Shown piece by piece: positions 17,879 to 26,493 of a stretch of 64,000 nt of DNA. The number at the start of each line of letters is the position of its first letter. The stretch's first letter is position 1. The DNA is taken from contig NZ_LMKV01000032.1 of NCBI RefSeq assembly GCF_001421665.1, positions 62,365 through 126,364 of the forward strand, in the 5' to 3' direction. The DNA comes from Sphingobium sp. Leaf26 (GTDB lineage Bacteria > Pseudomonadota > Alphaproteobacteria > Sphingomonadales > Sphingomonadaceae). The notes beneath the pieces are model-generated. The model was not told where the DNA came from. It saw only the letters and a list, made by a program, of their open reading frames with translations, and ran no database searches. A program made the translations under genes and the position numbers.

Positions 17879-17948
17879 CCATAAAGTGAGACAAGCCATT
17901 CATGCGCAAGGCGGTCACGGAGATCAGGCCGATACGCGCGCCGCAACC

Positions 17949-18116
17949 CCGAAGGGCTGCATGACCCGTCACGCCCGCCATGACCGAAGCTGCGATGATC
18001 GCGAGCGATGCTATCTCCTGAAATCTGCCGTCGCTGAACGCCAGTCCAGATGTGAAGAGCGAGATCGTGACGCCGATACCCGCTGTCGAACCTAACGCCG
18101 CGATCGGAGCAGCGGA
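17949..18116 (-). pseudogene. nhaA C-terminal relic
   Basis: On the minus strand, GSTAGIGVTISLFTSGLAF followed by LAIIAASVMAGVTGHAALR matches the last two membrane helices of NhaA sodium/proton antiporters, whose conserved motif is GIGFTxSLFIxxLAF. Only about 55 codons remain. Upstream the frame runs straight into transposase sequence and downstream into unrelated residues. Confidence 0.7.
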
Positions 18117-18337
18117 CGAATCGATCATAGAGGGTTTTCTTTCGGCCCATAGACATCGGCGCAATCGACCCGACGGCCACCGCAGCGAAGGGTATGGACG
18201 ATCCCACTCGACACACGGCGATCATCCATGCTCGGCCTTCCGCGCACATCGGTTGGAAGCAACAGCTCGATGCGTGCCCAATGGATGTCAGAAAACCAAA
18301 AGAAATCAGCTATCTCACCACCTCCTTGATTAAGCAA
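18117..18337 (-). pseudogene. IS5-family transposase N-terminal relic
   Basis: The minus strand reads FWFSDIHWARIELLLPTDVR then VDDRRV-like MDDRRVSSGIVHTLRCGGR and DVYGP. In a second frame KKTLYDRFVRCSDRG follows. This is the N-terminal third of an IS5-type transposase with a frameshift. It is fused to the nhaA relic near 18117, so a deletion between an IS and nhaA is the likely history. Nothing certain can be assigned to 18338-18596, though RVLAKHYGI-like fragments near 18510-18580 hint at another decayed transposase. Confidence 0.65.
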
Positions 18338-18596
18338 TGAATCACAAGCGGGTCGCTAAAGGAATCCCGTTACCGGTCCTGAGCCTAGTCCCGGCCTTTG
18401 ATGGAGTATCATCCATGCAGCGATGGAATGATGCACTATGGGACAGATTCTACACGGGAGCGCCCGCACGACCGAGGCATCCGTCGAGCGATACGACATA
18501 GTTAAGAGAGCCCGTGGGTTCTGGCTAAGCACTACGGTATCCAAGTAGGTGGCAGAATATGGTTCAAAAACGGGAAACGCCTGTCGTCGCCCTCTT

Positions 18597-19001
18597 TCAC
18601 TGTCTGCCCTCGACAAATTCGATGAGATTGCCGGCGCAGTCGCGGATGAAGCAACCCTTGCCGAATGCCTCCCGCACGATAAAGGCAATATCGGCCTGCT
18701 TAGCTTCCATCTCCTCCAGAAAGCCTTCCAGATCCGAGATCTGGAAGGCGACATGCTTATTGCCATGGGTTTTGAGGTCGAGCGGTGGAGAGCGCCGGCC
18801 CTCGGGTAGTGGAGCGGCGCCGTCGACTTGAAAAATTTCGAAGCGCAGTGGTCCCTTTTTCACCATGGCGGTGTGGGACCGTGCGGTCTCTATATAGAAA
18901 CGCCTTTCCAGTTCAAAGCCCAGAACGCGGCCATACCATTGGATCGCCTCCTCCAGGTTCGGAACGGATATACCGCCGTGGTGAAAGATGAAATCGCTCA
19001 T
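18597..19001 (-). CDS. VOC (glyoxalase/dioxygenase fold) protein
   Basis: The 134-residue protein follows the vicinal-oxygen-chelate pattern: FHHGGISVPNLEEAIQWYGR at the N-terminus (first metal His), HVAFQISDLEGFL in the middle and FIRDCAGNLIEFVE at the C-terminus (metal Glu). It starts at ATG 19001, overlapping the stop of the upstream hydrolase by one base. The family includes lyases, isomerases and ring-cleavage dioxygenases, and the substrate is unknown. Confidence 0.85.
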   Translation of the reverse strand: MSDFIFHHGGISVPNLEEAIQWYGRVLGFELERRFYIETARSHTAMVKKGPLRFEIFQVDGAAPLPEGRRSPPLDLKTHGNKHVAFQISDLEGFLEEMEAKQADIAFIVREAFGKGCFIRDCAGNLIEFVEGRQ

Positions 19002-20152
19002 CAGCCCATCTTCGTGAAGGTTTCGCCGCACCAGTCGGCGATATAGTCGCGCATGCCCGTGCCGTTGTCGGCACCGCAATGTTCGACCTCGAAATCCTTT
19101 GCAGTGAAGATGCGCATGTGGCGCGCGGGGCTGTTGATCGCCTGATCATAGCTGCGCTGGGCGTTGAAGGCCGGGATCTGCCGATCATTTTCGCCATGCG
19201 TGATCAGGAAGGGAACCCGGATGTTTTCCACTTGCCCGTCGAGCGTGATCTGATCCGCATAAACCAGAAATGCGTCGCGATCATGGATACCGAATACCCA
19301 CATCACATGGTCCCAATAGTGGGGCACGGGGTTTTCGCCTTCATTGGCGATGCGTTCGCGCTGGCGCTGGCCCCAGACATGATTGGCCCCCATCACCGCG
19401 CACAAAGCGTAGCGCGGTTCGTTCGCGGCGATGCGCGGCGCGTGGTAGCCTCCAAAGGACAGGCCGAAAATGCCGATCCGGTCCTTGATCACATCGTCAC
19501 GGGTCAGCAGATATTCCAGCGCGGGCGTGCCCCAGCGTTCGCCGTCGTAAATGGCGGGCAGGTTGCGTTTGCGGATGGCTTCGCCGGTACCCGGTTGGTC
19601 GATGAAAAGCGTGTTGATGCCGCGTTCCAGATTGGATTGACCATGGCCCGCCATGCACACCTGTTCCTTCATGGAATCGAGGCCGTTGACTGACACCAGA
19701 GCAGGACGGGGCGTTCCCGATCCATCATGATAGAAGATGCCGGTATAGCTGCCGCCTTCATAGGGGATTTCCACCTTGTCGACATGCAGGCCGCGCAGTC
19801 TCGCACCCCTGTGGAACAGGGCCATGCCCTTTTCATAGGCCGCCCAGCGTGGGGCATAGTCACGGCTCTGCATCCGTTCGGCGGCCAGATAATAGCCCGA
19901 TGCGCGCAGATATTTGGTGCCGGCCGATAAGGCATAGCCCCGCGCCTCATCCACCTGCGCATTGGCTGCGACCTGATCGGCGACCTTTACCCAGCTATCG
20001 AACATCTGCGCGCTGCCTGCGTCGGCGCCAGCCTTCGCCGCGTCCATGATCGGCCGGTTGGCGTCGTCGATTTCACCATGATTGCCGCCGCAGACAAGGG
20101 CGAGATTCGTCGCGAGGTTCCAGACATAATTTCCGGGGAAGGGTTCGAACAT
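19001..20152 (-). CDS. Alpha/beta hydrolase, pseudooxynicotine-hydrolase/FrsA-like
   Basis: The 383-residue protein has a helical N-terminal cap region and a C-terminal hydrolase core. The nucleophile Ser is in GIFGLSFGGYHAPR near residue 250, the acid is probably the Asp in THGENDRQIP, and a His lies near EVEHCGADNG. The long N-terminal cap and YLRASGYYLAAER resemble C-C hydrolases such as 2,6-dihydroxypseudooxynicotine hydrolase. It is co-transcribed with the VOC gene and divergent from the FAH-cupin pair. Confidence 0.82.
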   Translation of the reverse strand: MFEPFPGNYVWNLATNLALVCGGNHGEIDDANRPIMDAAKAGADAGSAQMFDSWVKVADQVAANAQVDEARGYALSAGTKYLRASGYYLAAERMQSRDYAPRWAAYEKGMALFHRGARLRGLHVDKVEIPYEGGSYTGIFYHDGSGTPRPALVSVNGLDSMKEQVCMAGHGQSNLERGINTLFIDQPGTGEAIRKRNLPAIYDGERWGTPALEYLLTRDDVIKDRIGIFGLSFGGYHAPRIAANEPRYALCAVMGANHVWGQRQRERIANEGENPVPHYWDHVMWVFGIHDRDAFLVYADQITLDGQVENIRVPFLITHGENDRQIPAFNAQRSYDQAINSPARHMRIFTAKDFEVEHCGADNGTGMRDYIADWCGETFTKMG

Positions 20153-20327
20153 CGGGCATCCTTATTGGGCCGGCCCTTAGGCCGGGCACACATTATGACA
20201 GCTATTAAGCGCGTTGGCCCGAGCGCCAATCAAATTGAATTTGTGGAGCTACGGTATCGATGAATTGGCTTTGACCGTCGCACCGGCATCCTGCATCGCC
20301 GCTTCAAAAGATCGAAAAGGAGACGAT

Positions 20328-21281
20328 ATGCGGTTGGCAACGCTCTGTGACGGGACAGCCGATGGACGGTTGATCATGCTATCGCCCGAAGGCAGTCATT
20401 ATGCTGCAGCGCCCGTGGCATCGCTTCAGCGGGCGCTGGAAAGCTGGGATACGGTTGGCTCAGCGCTGGCCGCCGTGCAGGAGTTTCCGCACAAGCTGGA
20501 TACGGCATTGCTGCGCGCGCCATTGCCCCGGTCGTGGCAATGGCTCGACGGGTCGGCCTTTGAAAGCCATGGCGCGCTGATGGACAAGGTACTGGGCGTG
20601 CAGCCGGAAAAGACCGGGCTGCCGCTGATGTATCAGGGATTGTCCGACCGCTTCTATGGTCCCGGTGAAGATGTGGAAATGCCTGATGAGGCGCTGGGCA
20701 TTGATTTCGAAGGAGAATTCGGCGTCGTCGTCGATGCGGTACCGATGGGTACTAGCGCACAGGACGCGATCGCGCATATCCAGTTGATCGTGCAGATCAA
20801 CGACTGGTCCCTGCGCTTTCTGGCCGGGCCGGAAATGAGGACTGGTTTCGGCTGGGTTCAGGCCAAGCCGGCCTGTTCGATGGCGCCCTTCGCCGTGACC
20901 CCGGATGAACTGGGCGATCAGTGGCGTAATGGCCGCGTCTGCCTGGACCTGTTGGTCGCTTGGAACGGGGAACGCTTTGGCGCGGCCAATGGCGAACCCA
21001 TGGGCTTTGGCTTTCATGAACTGGTCGCCCATGCGGCGCGGACCCGCCATCTGCCTGCCGGGACCGTGATAGGGTCGGGAACCGTGTCGAACAGCAATTT
21101 TCGGGAGGTCGGTTCGTCCTGCATCGCGGAGCGGCGCGGCATAGAAATCGTCGATGAAGGCGCGCCCCGGACGCCGTTCATGCGCTTTGGTGACCGCGTC
21201 CGCATGGATGCGCGACTGGCGGACGGCCGTTCGCCCTTCGGTGTGATCGACCAGCAAATCGTCGCGTATCAAGGAGCATGA
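20328..21281 (+). CDS. Fumarylacetoacetate-hydrolase family enzyme
   Basis: The 317-residue protein has the FAH metal site: GIDFEGEFGVVVD near residue 125 supplies acidic ligands, VQINDWSLR near 160 supplies Asp, and VIGSGTVSN is the conserved C-terminal loop. Family members hydrolyse C-C bonds or decarboxylate or hydrate acylpyruvates in aromatic and sugar-acid breakdown. AAAAGGAG precedes ATG 20328. The stop overlaps the cupin gene (ATGA). The 175-bp divergent gap 20153-20327 should hold both promoters. Confidence 0.86.
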   Translation: MRLATLCDGTADGRLIMLSPEGSHYAAAPVASLQRALESWDTVGSALAAVQEFPHKLDTALLRAPLPRSWQWLDGSAFESHGALMDKVLGVQPEKTGLPLMYQGLSDRFYGPGEDVEMPDEALGIDFEGEFGVVVDAVPMGTSAQDAIAHIQLIVQINDWSLRFLAGPEMRTGFGWVQAKPACSMAPFAVTPDELGDQWRNGRVCLDLLVAWNGERFGAANGEPMGFGFHELVAHAARTRHLPAGTVIGSGTVSNSNFREVGSSCIAERRGIEIVDEGAPRTPFMRFGDRVRMDARLADGRSPFGVIDQQIVAYQGA

Positions 21282-21799
21282 GCATGGCGGAAATCAGCGA
21301 TTCCGGCTTGCCGCCGGTCCAGCGCGTCGTCACTGGGCACAATGCCGACGGGCGCGCGATCTTCAAGTCCGAGGATATGGCGCCTACCCGGATGGTTCCT
21401 TCCGGCGACGCAGCCTTTCTGCTGCTCTGGACGACCAAGACGGTGCCAGCCGACAATAATGACGAAATCGACGGTCGGGAACGCGATGCCGGGCTCACGC
21501 TCAACCAGGGCTCGGTGATCCGTATTGTCGATATGCTGCCTGGCAAGCAGTCACCCAAGCATCGCACCAACAGCATCGATTACGGCATCGTGATGTTGGG
21601 CGAGATCGAACTGGAACTGGATGACGGCCGCAAGACGACGGTGCGGGAAGGCGGCATCATCGTACAGCGCGGAACCAATCATTTGTGGCGTAATGTCACG
21701 GACAAGCCGTGCCGGATCGCATTCATCCTGATCGAGGCACCGGCCTATCTGCATCATGGCGAACCGCTGCGCGAAATGAAACCGGAAGACGTGGATTGA
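21278..21799 (+). CDS. Cupin-domain protein
   Basis: The 173-residue protein has a C-terminal cupin barrel: SPKHRTNSIDYGIVMLGEIE gives the first motif with a His, and GGIIVQRGTNHLWRN the second with another His. It starts at ATG 21278 (or 21284) overlapping the FAH gene by 4 bp. Such cupins accompany hydrolases in catabolic operons, but the reaction is not known. Confidence 0.83.
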   Translation: MSMAEISDSGLPPVQRVVTGHNADGRAIFKSEDMAPTRMVPSGDAAFLLLWTTKTVPADNNDEIDGRERDAGLTLNQGSVIRIVDMLPGKQSPKHRTNSIDYGIVMLGEIELELDDGRKTTVREGGIIVQRGTNHLWRNVTDKPCRIAFILIEAPAYLHHGEPLREMKPEDVD

Positions 21800-22202
21800 A
21801 GTGGAGGCTCGTTGTCCAGATGCTTGATCGGATGACGGCTTTCACATTCAGGCCGGACATGATGATCATATGTACGCCAGCATCCGCACCACTCCGCGGT
21901 TCCAGAGGATCATGATGGTCAGACAGCCAATGTGGCACTGATCCAGGTGTTGTCTTTCTTGCAGTTAGACTATGGGCGCGACCTATACGGCTTGATCCCG
22001 CAGAGGGCTTTTTAAGGATGGGATGGAAGGGAACTGGCGATGGAGCGAGCGAAGCTGCTTTCGGTGCCCTGATCCGGTTCTTTGCAATGGACTCCTTGCT
22101 GGGGAACGAAGTGGCGACGTCGTTAAAACGCCGTTACACTGGTTGCGTATATATGGAACATAGCGGCTTGCTCCATCCGTTTCACCATGCTGTGGCGGTG
22201 GA
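21800..22202. other. 403-bp stretch without a recognised gene
   Basis: Short open frames exist on both strands, but none has a ribosome site or a motif I recognise. The last 80 bases before the MerR relic (TTAAAACGCCGTTACACTGG around 22121) look like promoter DNA. Confidence 0.4.
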
Positions 22203-22899
22203 ATGAAAATGCGCGAACTGGAGGAGCGGATTGGGATCCATCGCGAAACGATCCGCGTCTATTTGCGCGAAGGATTGATTCCCGAACCCGAACGGCCGCG
22301 CAAGACCGTCGCCGATTATGGCGAAGAGCATGTCCGGGCGATTCTGGCTGTAGGGCGGTTGCAGCGGGAGAACCGGCTGAAGCTGGTGCAGATCAAGGCG
22401 ATCGTCGGCGGTGAAGGAACAAACGGCCGGGTGGACGCCAGCGCTTTCGGCCAACTGGAGCAGCTGGTCGCTCATGGGCCGGGGCGGACGGCCCGTCGGT
22501 GACGATCGCGTCGCTGCTGGAACGCTATCCGAACGCAGCGGAGGATGCGCATACGCTGGCGAAGATCGGTATCCTCGACATCATCGACACGGATCAGGGT
22601 AAGGCGCTGAGCATTACCTGCGCGCATCTGGGGCGACATGCGCGAGGCCGGTTTCGACCAGCGGCTGGACTATATACCGGAGATATTGGGTTTCTATACC
22701 GAAGTGGCGGATTTCGTCGGGCGGTGGGAAGCGACCACCTTCATGGAGAGGGTCGAGGGCCATATCGACGTGGCGGAGGCAGCGACAATGGCAGACCATG
22801 CGCTGCCGCTGATGCTCGATTTTTTCGGCCTGATGCGACAGCGCGCCTTTTTCCGTCATATCGAGGCGATCAGGGCCGGCAAGGAAACAGATCGCCCCG
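22203..22899 (+). pseudogene. MerR-family regulator, frameshifted
   Basis: The first block encodes a MerR DNA-binding head (MKMRELEERIGIHRETIRVY, LREGLIPEPERPRKTVADYG) up to about 22490. The frame then shifts to TIASLLERYPNAAEDAHTLA (22499-22600) and again to MREAGFDQRLDYIPEILGFY through HALPLMLDFFGLMRQRAFF (22638-22880). Joined, the three blocks make one protein of about 230 residues, so at least two frameshifts have broken the gene. It heads a region of dead catabolic genes that it probably once controlled. Confidence 0.78.
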
Positions 22900-22908
22900 C
22901 AGATGGTG

Positions 22909-23985
22909 TCAATCCATCGTCAGCACGGCCTTGACGCAACGGCCGTCATGCTGGTCGGCGATATCCTGGTTGATATCCTCCAGCCGATAACAGGTCATCA
23001 GTTTCTAGGGCCGATCGACATTCAGTTCTGACGGCCTGCAAATGGCGCTTTTCCGTGCTTCCGGTGCTCACCTACTTTGAGTAGGCTGCGCTCCAGGTCA
23101 CGTAAAAGCGCCATTTTACCTGCGGTGGCCTGCGGCTCGGCTCGCCATCTCCTGAATCTCGATCGGCCCTAGAACGGAAACAGCCCTCTGGCATTGAGGG
23201 CGATCAGTTCGGGCAGGAAGGTCTGGGGATCGGCATTGCCCTCCGTCACGCCGCAGATGCTGATGTCCAGCGAGAGCATGTGCAGGATGTTGAGGCTGAA
23301 GGCTGCATCCAGCGCCTTGGGTACGCCGACCATGGCCAGTCGCTCTAGCGGACCAAGTGCGCGCATCCCGGCATCGATCGCAGGCACGACACCAGATGTA
23401 TCCAGCACGCAATCGACCCCCAGCGGCCGGATGGCACGTACCTGCTCTGCCGTGTCGTCGGCAGTCACATCGATCACGTGCGTGGTGCCCAGTCCCAGCG
23501 CCATCGCGCGGCGGCTTTCCAGCGGATCGGTGACGAAGATCGCGTCTGCGCCGGAGGCTTTGGCTGCCATGACGGCGCTCAGACCCACCGGGCCTCCTCC
23601 GATGACCAAGATGGCCCCACCCTGCTAGAGTTTCAGCGCCTTCATCACCGCACCCGCACCGGTCATGATGCCGCAGCCCAGTGGTCCCAGCAGGTCCAGA
23701 GGCACATCTGCGGACACTTTCATCAGGTTGCGGGCGGCGACGACGGCATGGCGCGCGAAGGAAGACAGGCCGAAGAAATGGCTGCTTACCTGGGCCATCC
23801 CATCATGGAGACAAGTCGATCCATCCGCGCAGCAGCCGCCGAAGTTTCGCGCGGCGAAATCGTGGCAATATGCGGGCCGGTCAGCGTCGCATTGCGGACA
23901 GGCGCGGCAGGCGGCGAAGCCCATCACTACGGCATCGCCCGGTGCGATGGATGTCACGTCGGCTCCCACCGCTTCGACTATGCCC
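22909..23985 (-). pseudogene. Zinc-dependent alcohol dehydrogenase, truncated, nonsense-mutated and split by a MITE
   Basis: The gene runs leftward from about 23985. The N-terminal segment with the catalytic zinc ligands is lost. The structural zinc cluster [15 protein letters not shown] survives. A TAG at 23625-23627 interrupts the frame after MKALKL, and the same frame resumes with the NAD-binding loop VIGGGPVGLSAVMAA. At GLFPF the MITE (23005-23172) brings a second TAG. Beyond the MITE the true C-terminus continues as YRLEDINQDIADQHDGRCVK to the stop at 22909. Removal of 164 bp restores the same frame on both sides, which confirms the insertion. Confidence 0.85.
23005..23172. mobile_element. 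MITE-like palindromic element, complete copy
   Basis: The ends are inverted repeats: CTAGGGCCGATCGACATTCAG-type sequence at 23005-23025 matches 23152-23172 at 20 of 21 positions. An inner inverted pair AAATGGCGCTTTT lies at 23040-23052 and 23104-23116, so the single strand can fold into a long hairpin. No coding capacity is present. GATCGACATTCAG in the terminal repeat is identical to the right-end repeat of the IS at 1927-2745, so an IS5-type transposase probably moved it. Its termini supply CTAG at both edges. Confidence 0.8.
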
Positions 23986-24736
23986 GCGCTGGTCGAGCAT
24001 CCCGGCATCGACAAGATCGCCTTCACCGGGTCGACCCGCGTGGGCAAACAGATCGTCCAGACCTGTGCAAAAGATCTGAAGCGCGTGACGCTGGAACTGG
24101 GCGGCAAATCGCCGTCGCTGATCTTCGCTGATGCCGATCTGGATCAGGCGGCGACCGGCGCGGCGCTCGCCATCTTCTTCAACTCCGGCCAGGTCTGCCT
24201 TGCGGCATCGCGCAGGTCGCCAAGACGTTCAAGCTGGGCCATGGTCGCGACCCCGATACGATGCTGGGACCGCTCGTGTCGAGAGTGCAGCAGGAGCGGG
24301 TGCTCGACTATATCGCGCAGGGCGAGACAAGCGGGGCCGACCTTGTCACGGGAGGCGGGACTGGCGATCGGGACGGCTATTTCGTGGAGCCGACCATCTT
24401 TGCCAATCCCTATGCCGAAGCTGCCATAGTAAGGGAGAAAATTTCGGGCCGGTGCTGGTCGCCACACCTTTCGACGATGTGGATGAGGTGGTGAAAAGCG
24501 CCAATGACACTCGCTATGGCCTGGCCGCCAATATCTGGACCCGTGAACTGTCCCGCGCGCATTTGACCGCGCGGCGGCTTCAGGCCGGGATGGTGTGGAT
24601 CAACGCGCACGGGATGAAAGATACTTCGGCGCCTTTTTGTGGGATGAAGGAGTCCGGCTGGGGCCGTGAAGTCGGCGAGGACGGTGTCCTCCACTATATG
24701 GAAACAAAAACCGTCATGGCGCTCCTGGGAGATTGA
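23983..24736 (+). pseudogene. Aldehyde dehydrogenase, N-terminally truncated and frameshifted
   Basis: The surviving part begins with [19 protein letters not shown] (NAD-site strand), then [11 protein letters not shown] with the general-base Glu and [10 protein letters not shown] with the catalytic Cys. About 18 residues are then missing and the frame changes near 24212 to [14 protein letters not shown] further shift near 24440 leads to FGPVLVATPFDDVDEVVKSA and the C-terminus VMALLGD. The N-terminal half is absent; its place is taken head to head by the truncated alcohol dehydrogenase. Confidence 0.85.
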
Positions 24737-24737
24737 A

Positions 24738-24785
24738 GTGGAAGGCCTTGCCCTGGTCCTGGGCTGTTCGGGTGGTGCTGGCTAG
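24738..24785 (+). pseudogene. SDR gene start, cut off by the second MITE
   Basis: Directly after the aldehyde dehydrogenase stop, a GTG opens VEGLALVLGCSGGAG, which matches the beta1 strand and glycine-rich NAD(P) loop of a short-chain dehydrogenase. The TAG stop comes from the CTAG edge of the MITE copy at 24782. Only 15 codons remain, so the assignment is tentative. Confidence 0.45.
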
Positions 24786-24884
24786 GGCCGATCGACATTC
24801 AGTTCTGACGGCCTGCAAATGGCGCTTTTCCGCGCTTCCGGTGCTCACCTACTTTGAGTAGGCTGCGCTCCGGGTCACGTAAAA
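24782..24884. mobile_element. MITE-like element, truncated second copy
   Basis: This 103-bp stretch repeats the left 103 bp of the element at 23005 with only three or so differences (for example TTCCGCGCTTCC for TTCCGTGCTTCC). It ends after CACGTAAAA, so the right inner repeat and right terminal repeat are missing. It sits in the same orientation as the first copy. Confidence 0.8.
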
Positions 24885-25005
24885 ACACAATACACCACGC
24901 GGAACCGGGATGAATTCGTATGCGCAACTTGCCCGGCAAGGCGCGCTGTGCCAGCCCGTGCGTGGAGATGCAGGCGATCGGGCAGACGCCGCACGGGGAG
25001 GCAGG

Positions 25006-26493
25006 ATGACGCAGGCGACAGAGAAGCCGAAGCAGGGCTTGGCCGGGTTATGGAATATCAGCTTCGGCTTTTTCGGCATCCAGATCGGCTTTGCACTGCA
25101 GAATGCCAATATGAGCCGCGTCTTCCAGTCGCTCGGCTCGAACATCGAAAGCCTGTCCGTCCTCTGGATCGCCGCGCCGCTGACCGGCCTGCTGGTGCAG
25201 CCGATCGTCGGCCATCTTTCGGACCGGACATGGCTTGGCCGGCTCGGCCGCCGCCGCCCCTATTTTTTGCTGGGGGCCATCCTCTCCGCGCTTGCGCTGA
25301 TGGACATACCGCAAAGCGACGGGCTGCTGATGGCGGGGCTGCTGCTCTGGCTGCTCGATGCCAGCCTCAATATCTCGATGGAGCCGTTCCGCGCCTTTGT
25401 CGGCGACATGCTGCGCAAGGACCAGCTTACGGTCGGCTACGCGGTGCAGACTGCCTTCATCGGGGCCGGCGCAGTGGTGGGATCGCTCTTCCCCTGGCTG
25501 CTCGATCATCTGGGTGTCGGCAATGTCGCGCCGGCGGGGCAAGTGCCCGACACGGTGCGGTTCAGCTTCTGGGCAGGTGGCGCGGTGCTGTTGGCGGCGG
25601 TGCTGTGGACGGTGGTGACGACGCGCGAATATGCGCCGGAGGAGATGCGGGCCTTCGCCAACGCGGAAGAGGCGACACCGACCGTGCCCGACCTGTCTAC
25701 CCGCGCCATCGCGCCCTGCTTCGCCTGGATCGGCGGCGGCCTGATCGTCGCGCTTCTGGTCGAACAGTGGGGCATGGAGAAGGAGGTCTATCTGCTGGGC
25801 ATGTTGCTGGCAGGCTATGGACTGGCCAGCCTGGCCGCGATCCTGCTGGCGCGGGCTGGGCGGGGGACCAATATGCTGGCGCATATCATCGGGGATATCG
25901 GCGGGATGCCGCCGATCATGCGCCAACTGGCCCTGATCCAGTTCTTCAGCTGGTCGGCGCTGTTCATCATGTGGATTCACACCACGCCGGTCGTGGCCCA
26001 ATATATGTTCGGATCGGCCGATCCGGCCAGCGCCGCCTATCAGGCCGGCGGCAATTGGGTGGGAGTCCTGTTCTCCGTCTACAACGGGGTGGCTGCGGTC
26101 GCGGCGTTGACGCTTTTGCCGTGGGTCGCCGCGCGGATCGGCAAGGCCCGGACCCATGCCCTTTGCCTAGTCGCCGGGGCCGCAGGGTTTGGCAGTTTTC
26201 TGGTGCTGCGCGATCCTGAGCTGCTGCTGCTGAGCGAAGTGGGGATCGGCATTGCCTGGGCCTCTATCCTTGCGATGCCCTATGCCATGCTGGCGTCCAG
26301 CCTGCCGCAGGCCAAGCTCGGTGTCTATATGGGGGTTTTCAACATCTTCGTCGTGGTGCCGCAATTGCTGGTCGCTACCGCCATGGGGACCATCATGAAG
26401 GCCTTCTTCCCCGGTGATCCGATCTGGACCATGGCCTTTGCGGCTGTGACGTTGTTGCTTGCGGCGCTCGCCACCCTGCGGATCAGGGCGTGA
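25006..26493 (+). CDS. MFS sugar transporter, SLC45-like, second paralogue
   Basis: The 495-residue inner-membrane carrier has about 12 to 14 hydrophobic segments. ISFGFFGIQIGFALQNANM opens the first helix, LGRRRPYFLLGAIL is the GRRRP loop of SLC45-like disaccharide carriers, and MEPFRAFVGDML follows. GGGGAGG-type ribosome sequence precedes ATG 25006. No glycosidase gene adjoins it: the upstream side is the decayed island, and 24885-25005 holds only short meaningless frames. It may be a survivor of a lost sugar cluster. Confidence 0.87.
   Translation: MTQATEKPKQGLAGLWNISFGFFGIQIGFALQNANMSRVFQSLGSNIESLSVLWIAAPLTGLLVQPIVGHLSDRTWLGRLGRRRPYFLLGAILSALALMDIPQSDGLLMAGLLLWLLDASLNISMEPFRAFVGDMLRKDQLTVGYAVQTAFIGAGAVVGSLFPWLLDHLGVGNVAPAGQVPDTVRFSFWAGGAVLLAAVLWTVVTTREYAPEEMRAFANAEEATPTVPDLSTRAIAPCFAWIGGGLIVALLVEQWGMEKEVYLLGMLLAGYGLASLAAILLARAGRGTNMLAHIIGDIGGMPPIMRQLALIQFFSWSALFIMWIHTTPVVAQYMFGSADPASAAYQAGGNWVGVLFSVYNGVAAVAALTLLPWVAARIGKARTHALCLVAGAAGFGSFLVLRDPELLLLSEVGIGIAWASILAMPYAMLASSLPQAKLGVYMGVFNIFVVVPQLLVATAMGTIMKAFFPGDPIWTMAFAAVTLLLAALATLRIRA

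Noticed and set aside
18338-18596. Possible third transposase relic
   Set aside because: Short AKHYGI-like fragments are visible but frames change too often to name a family.
22018-22206. 62-codon frame upstream of the MerR relic
   Set aside because: No ribosome site and no family features; likely chance.
23005-24884. Composite transposon bounded by the two MITE copies
   Set aside because: The second copy lacks its right end and no passenger transposase or intact gene lies between them, so a simple composite element is not supported.
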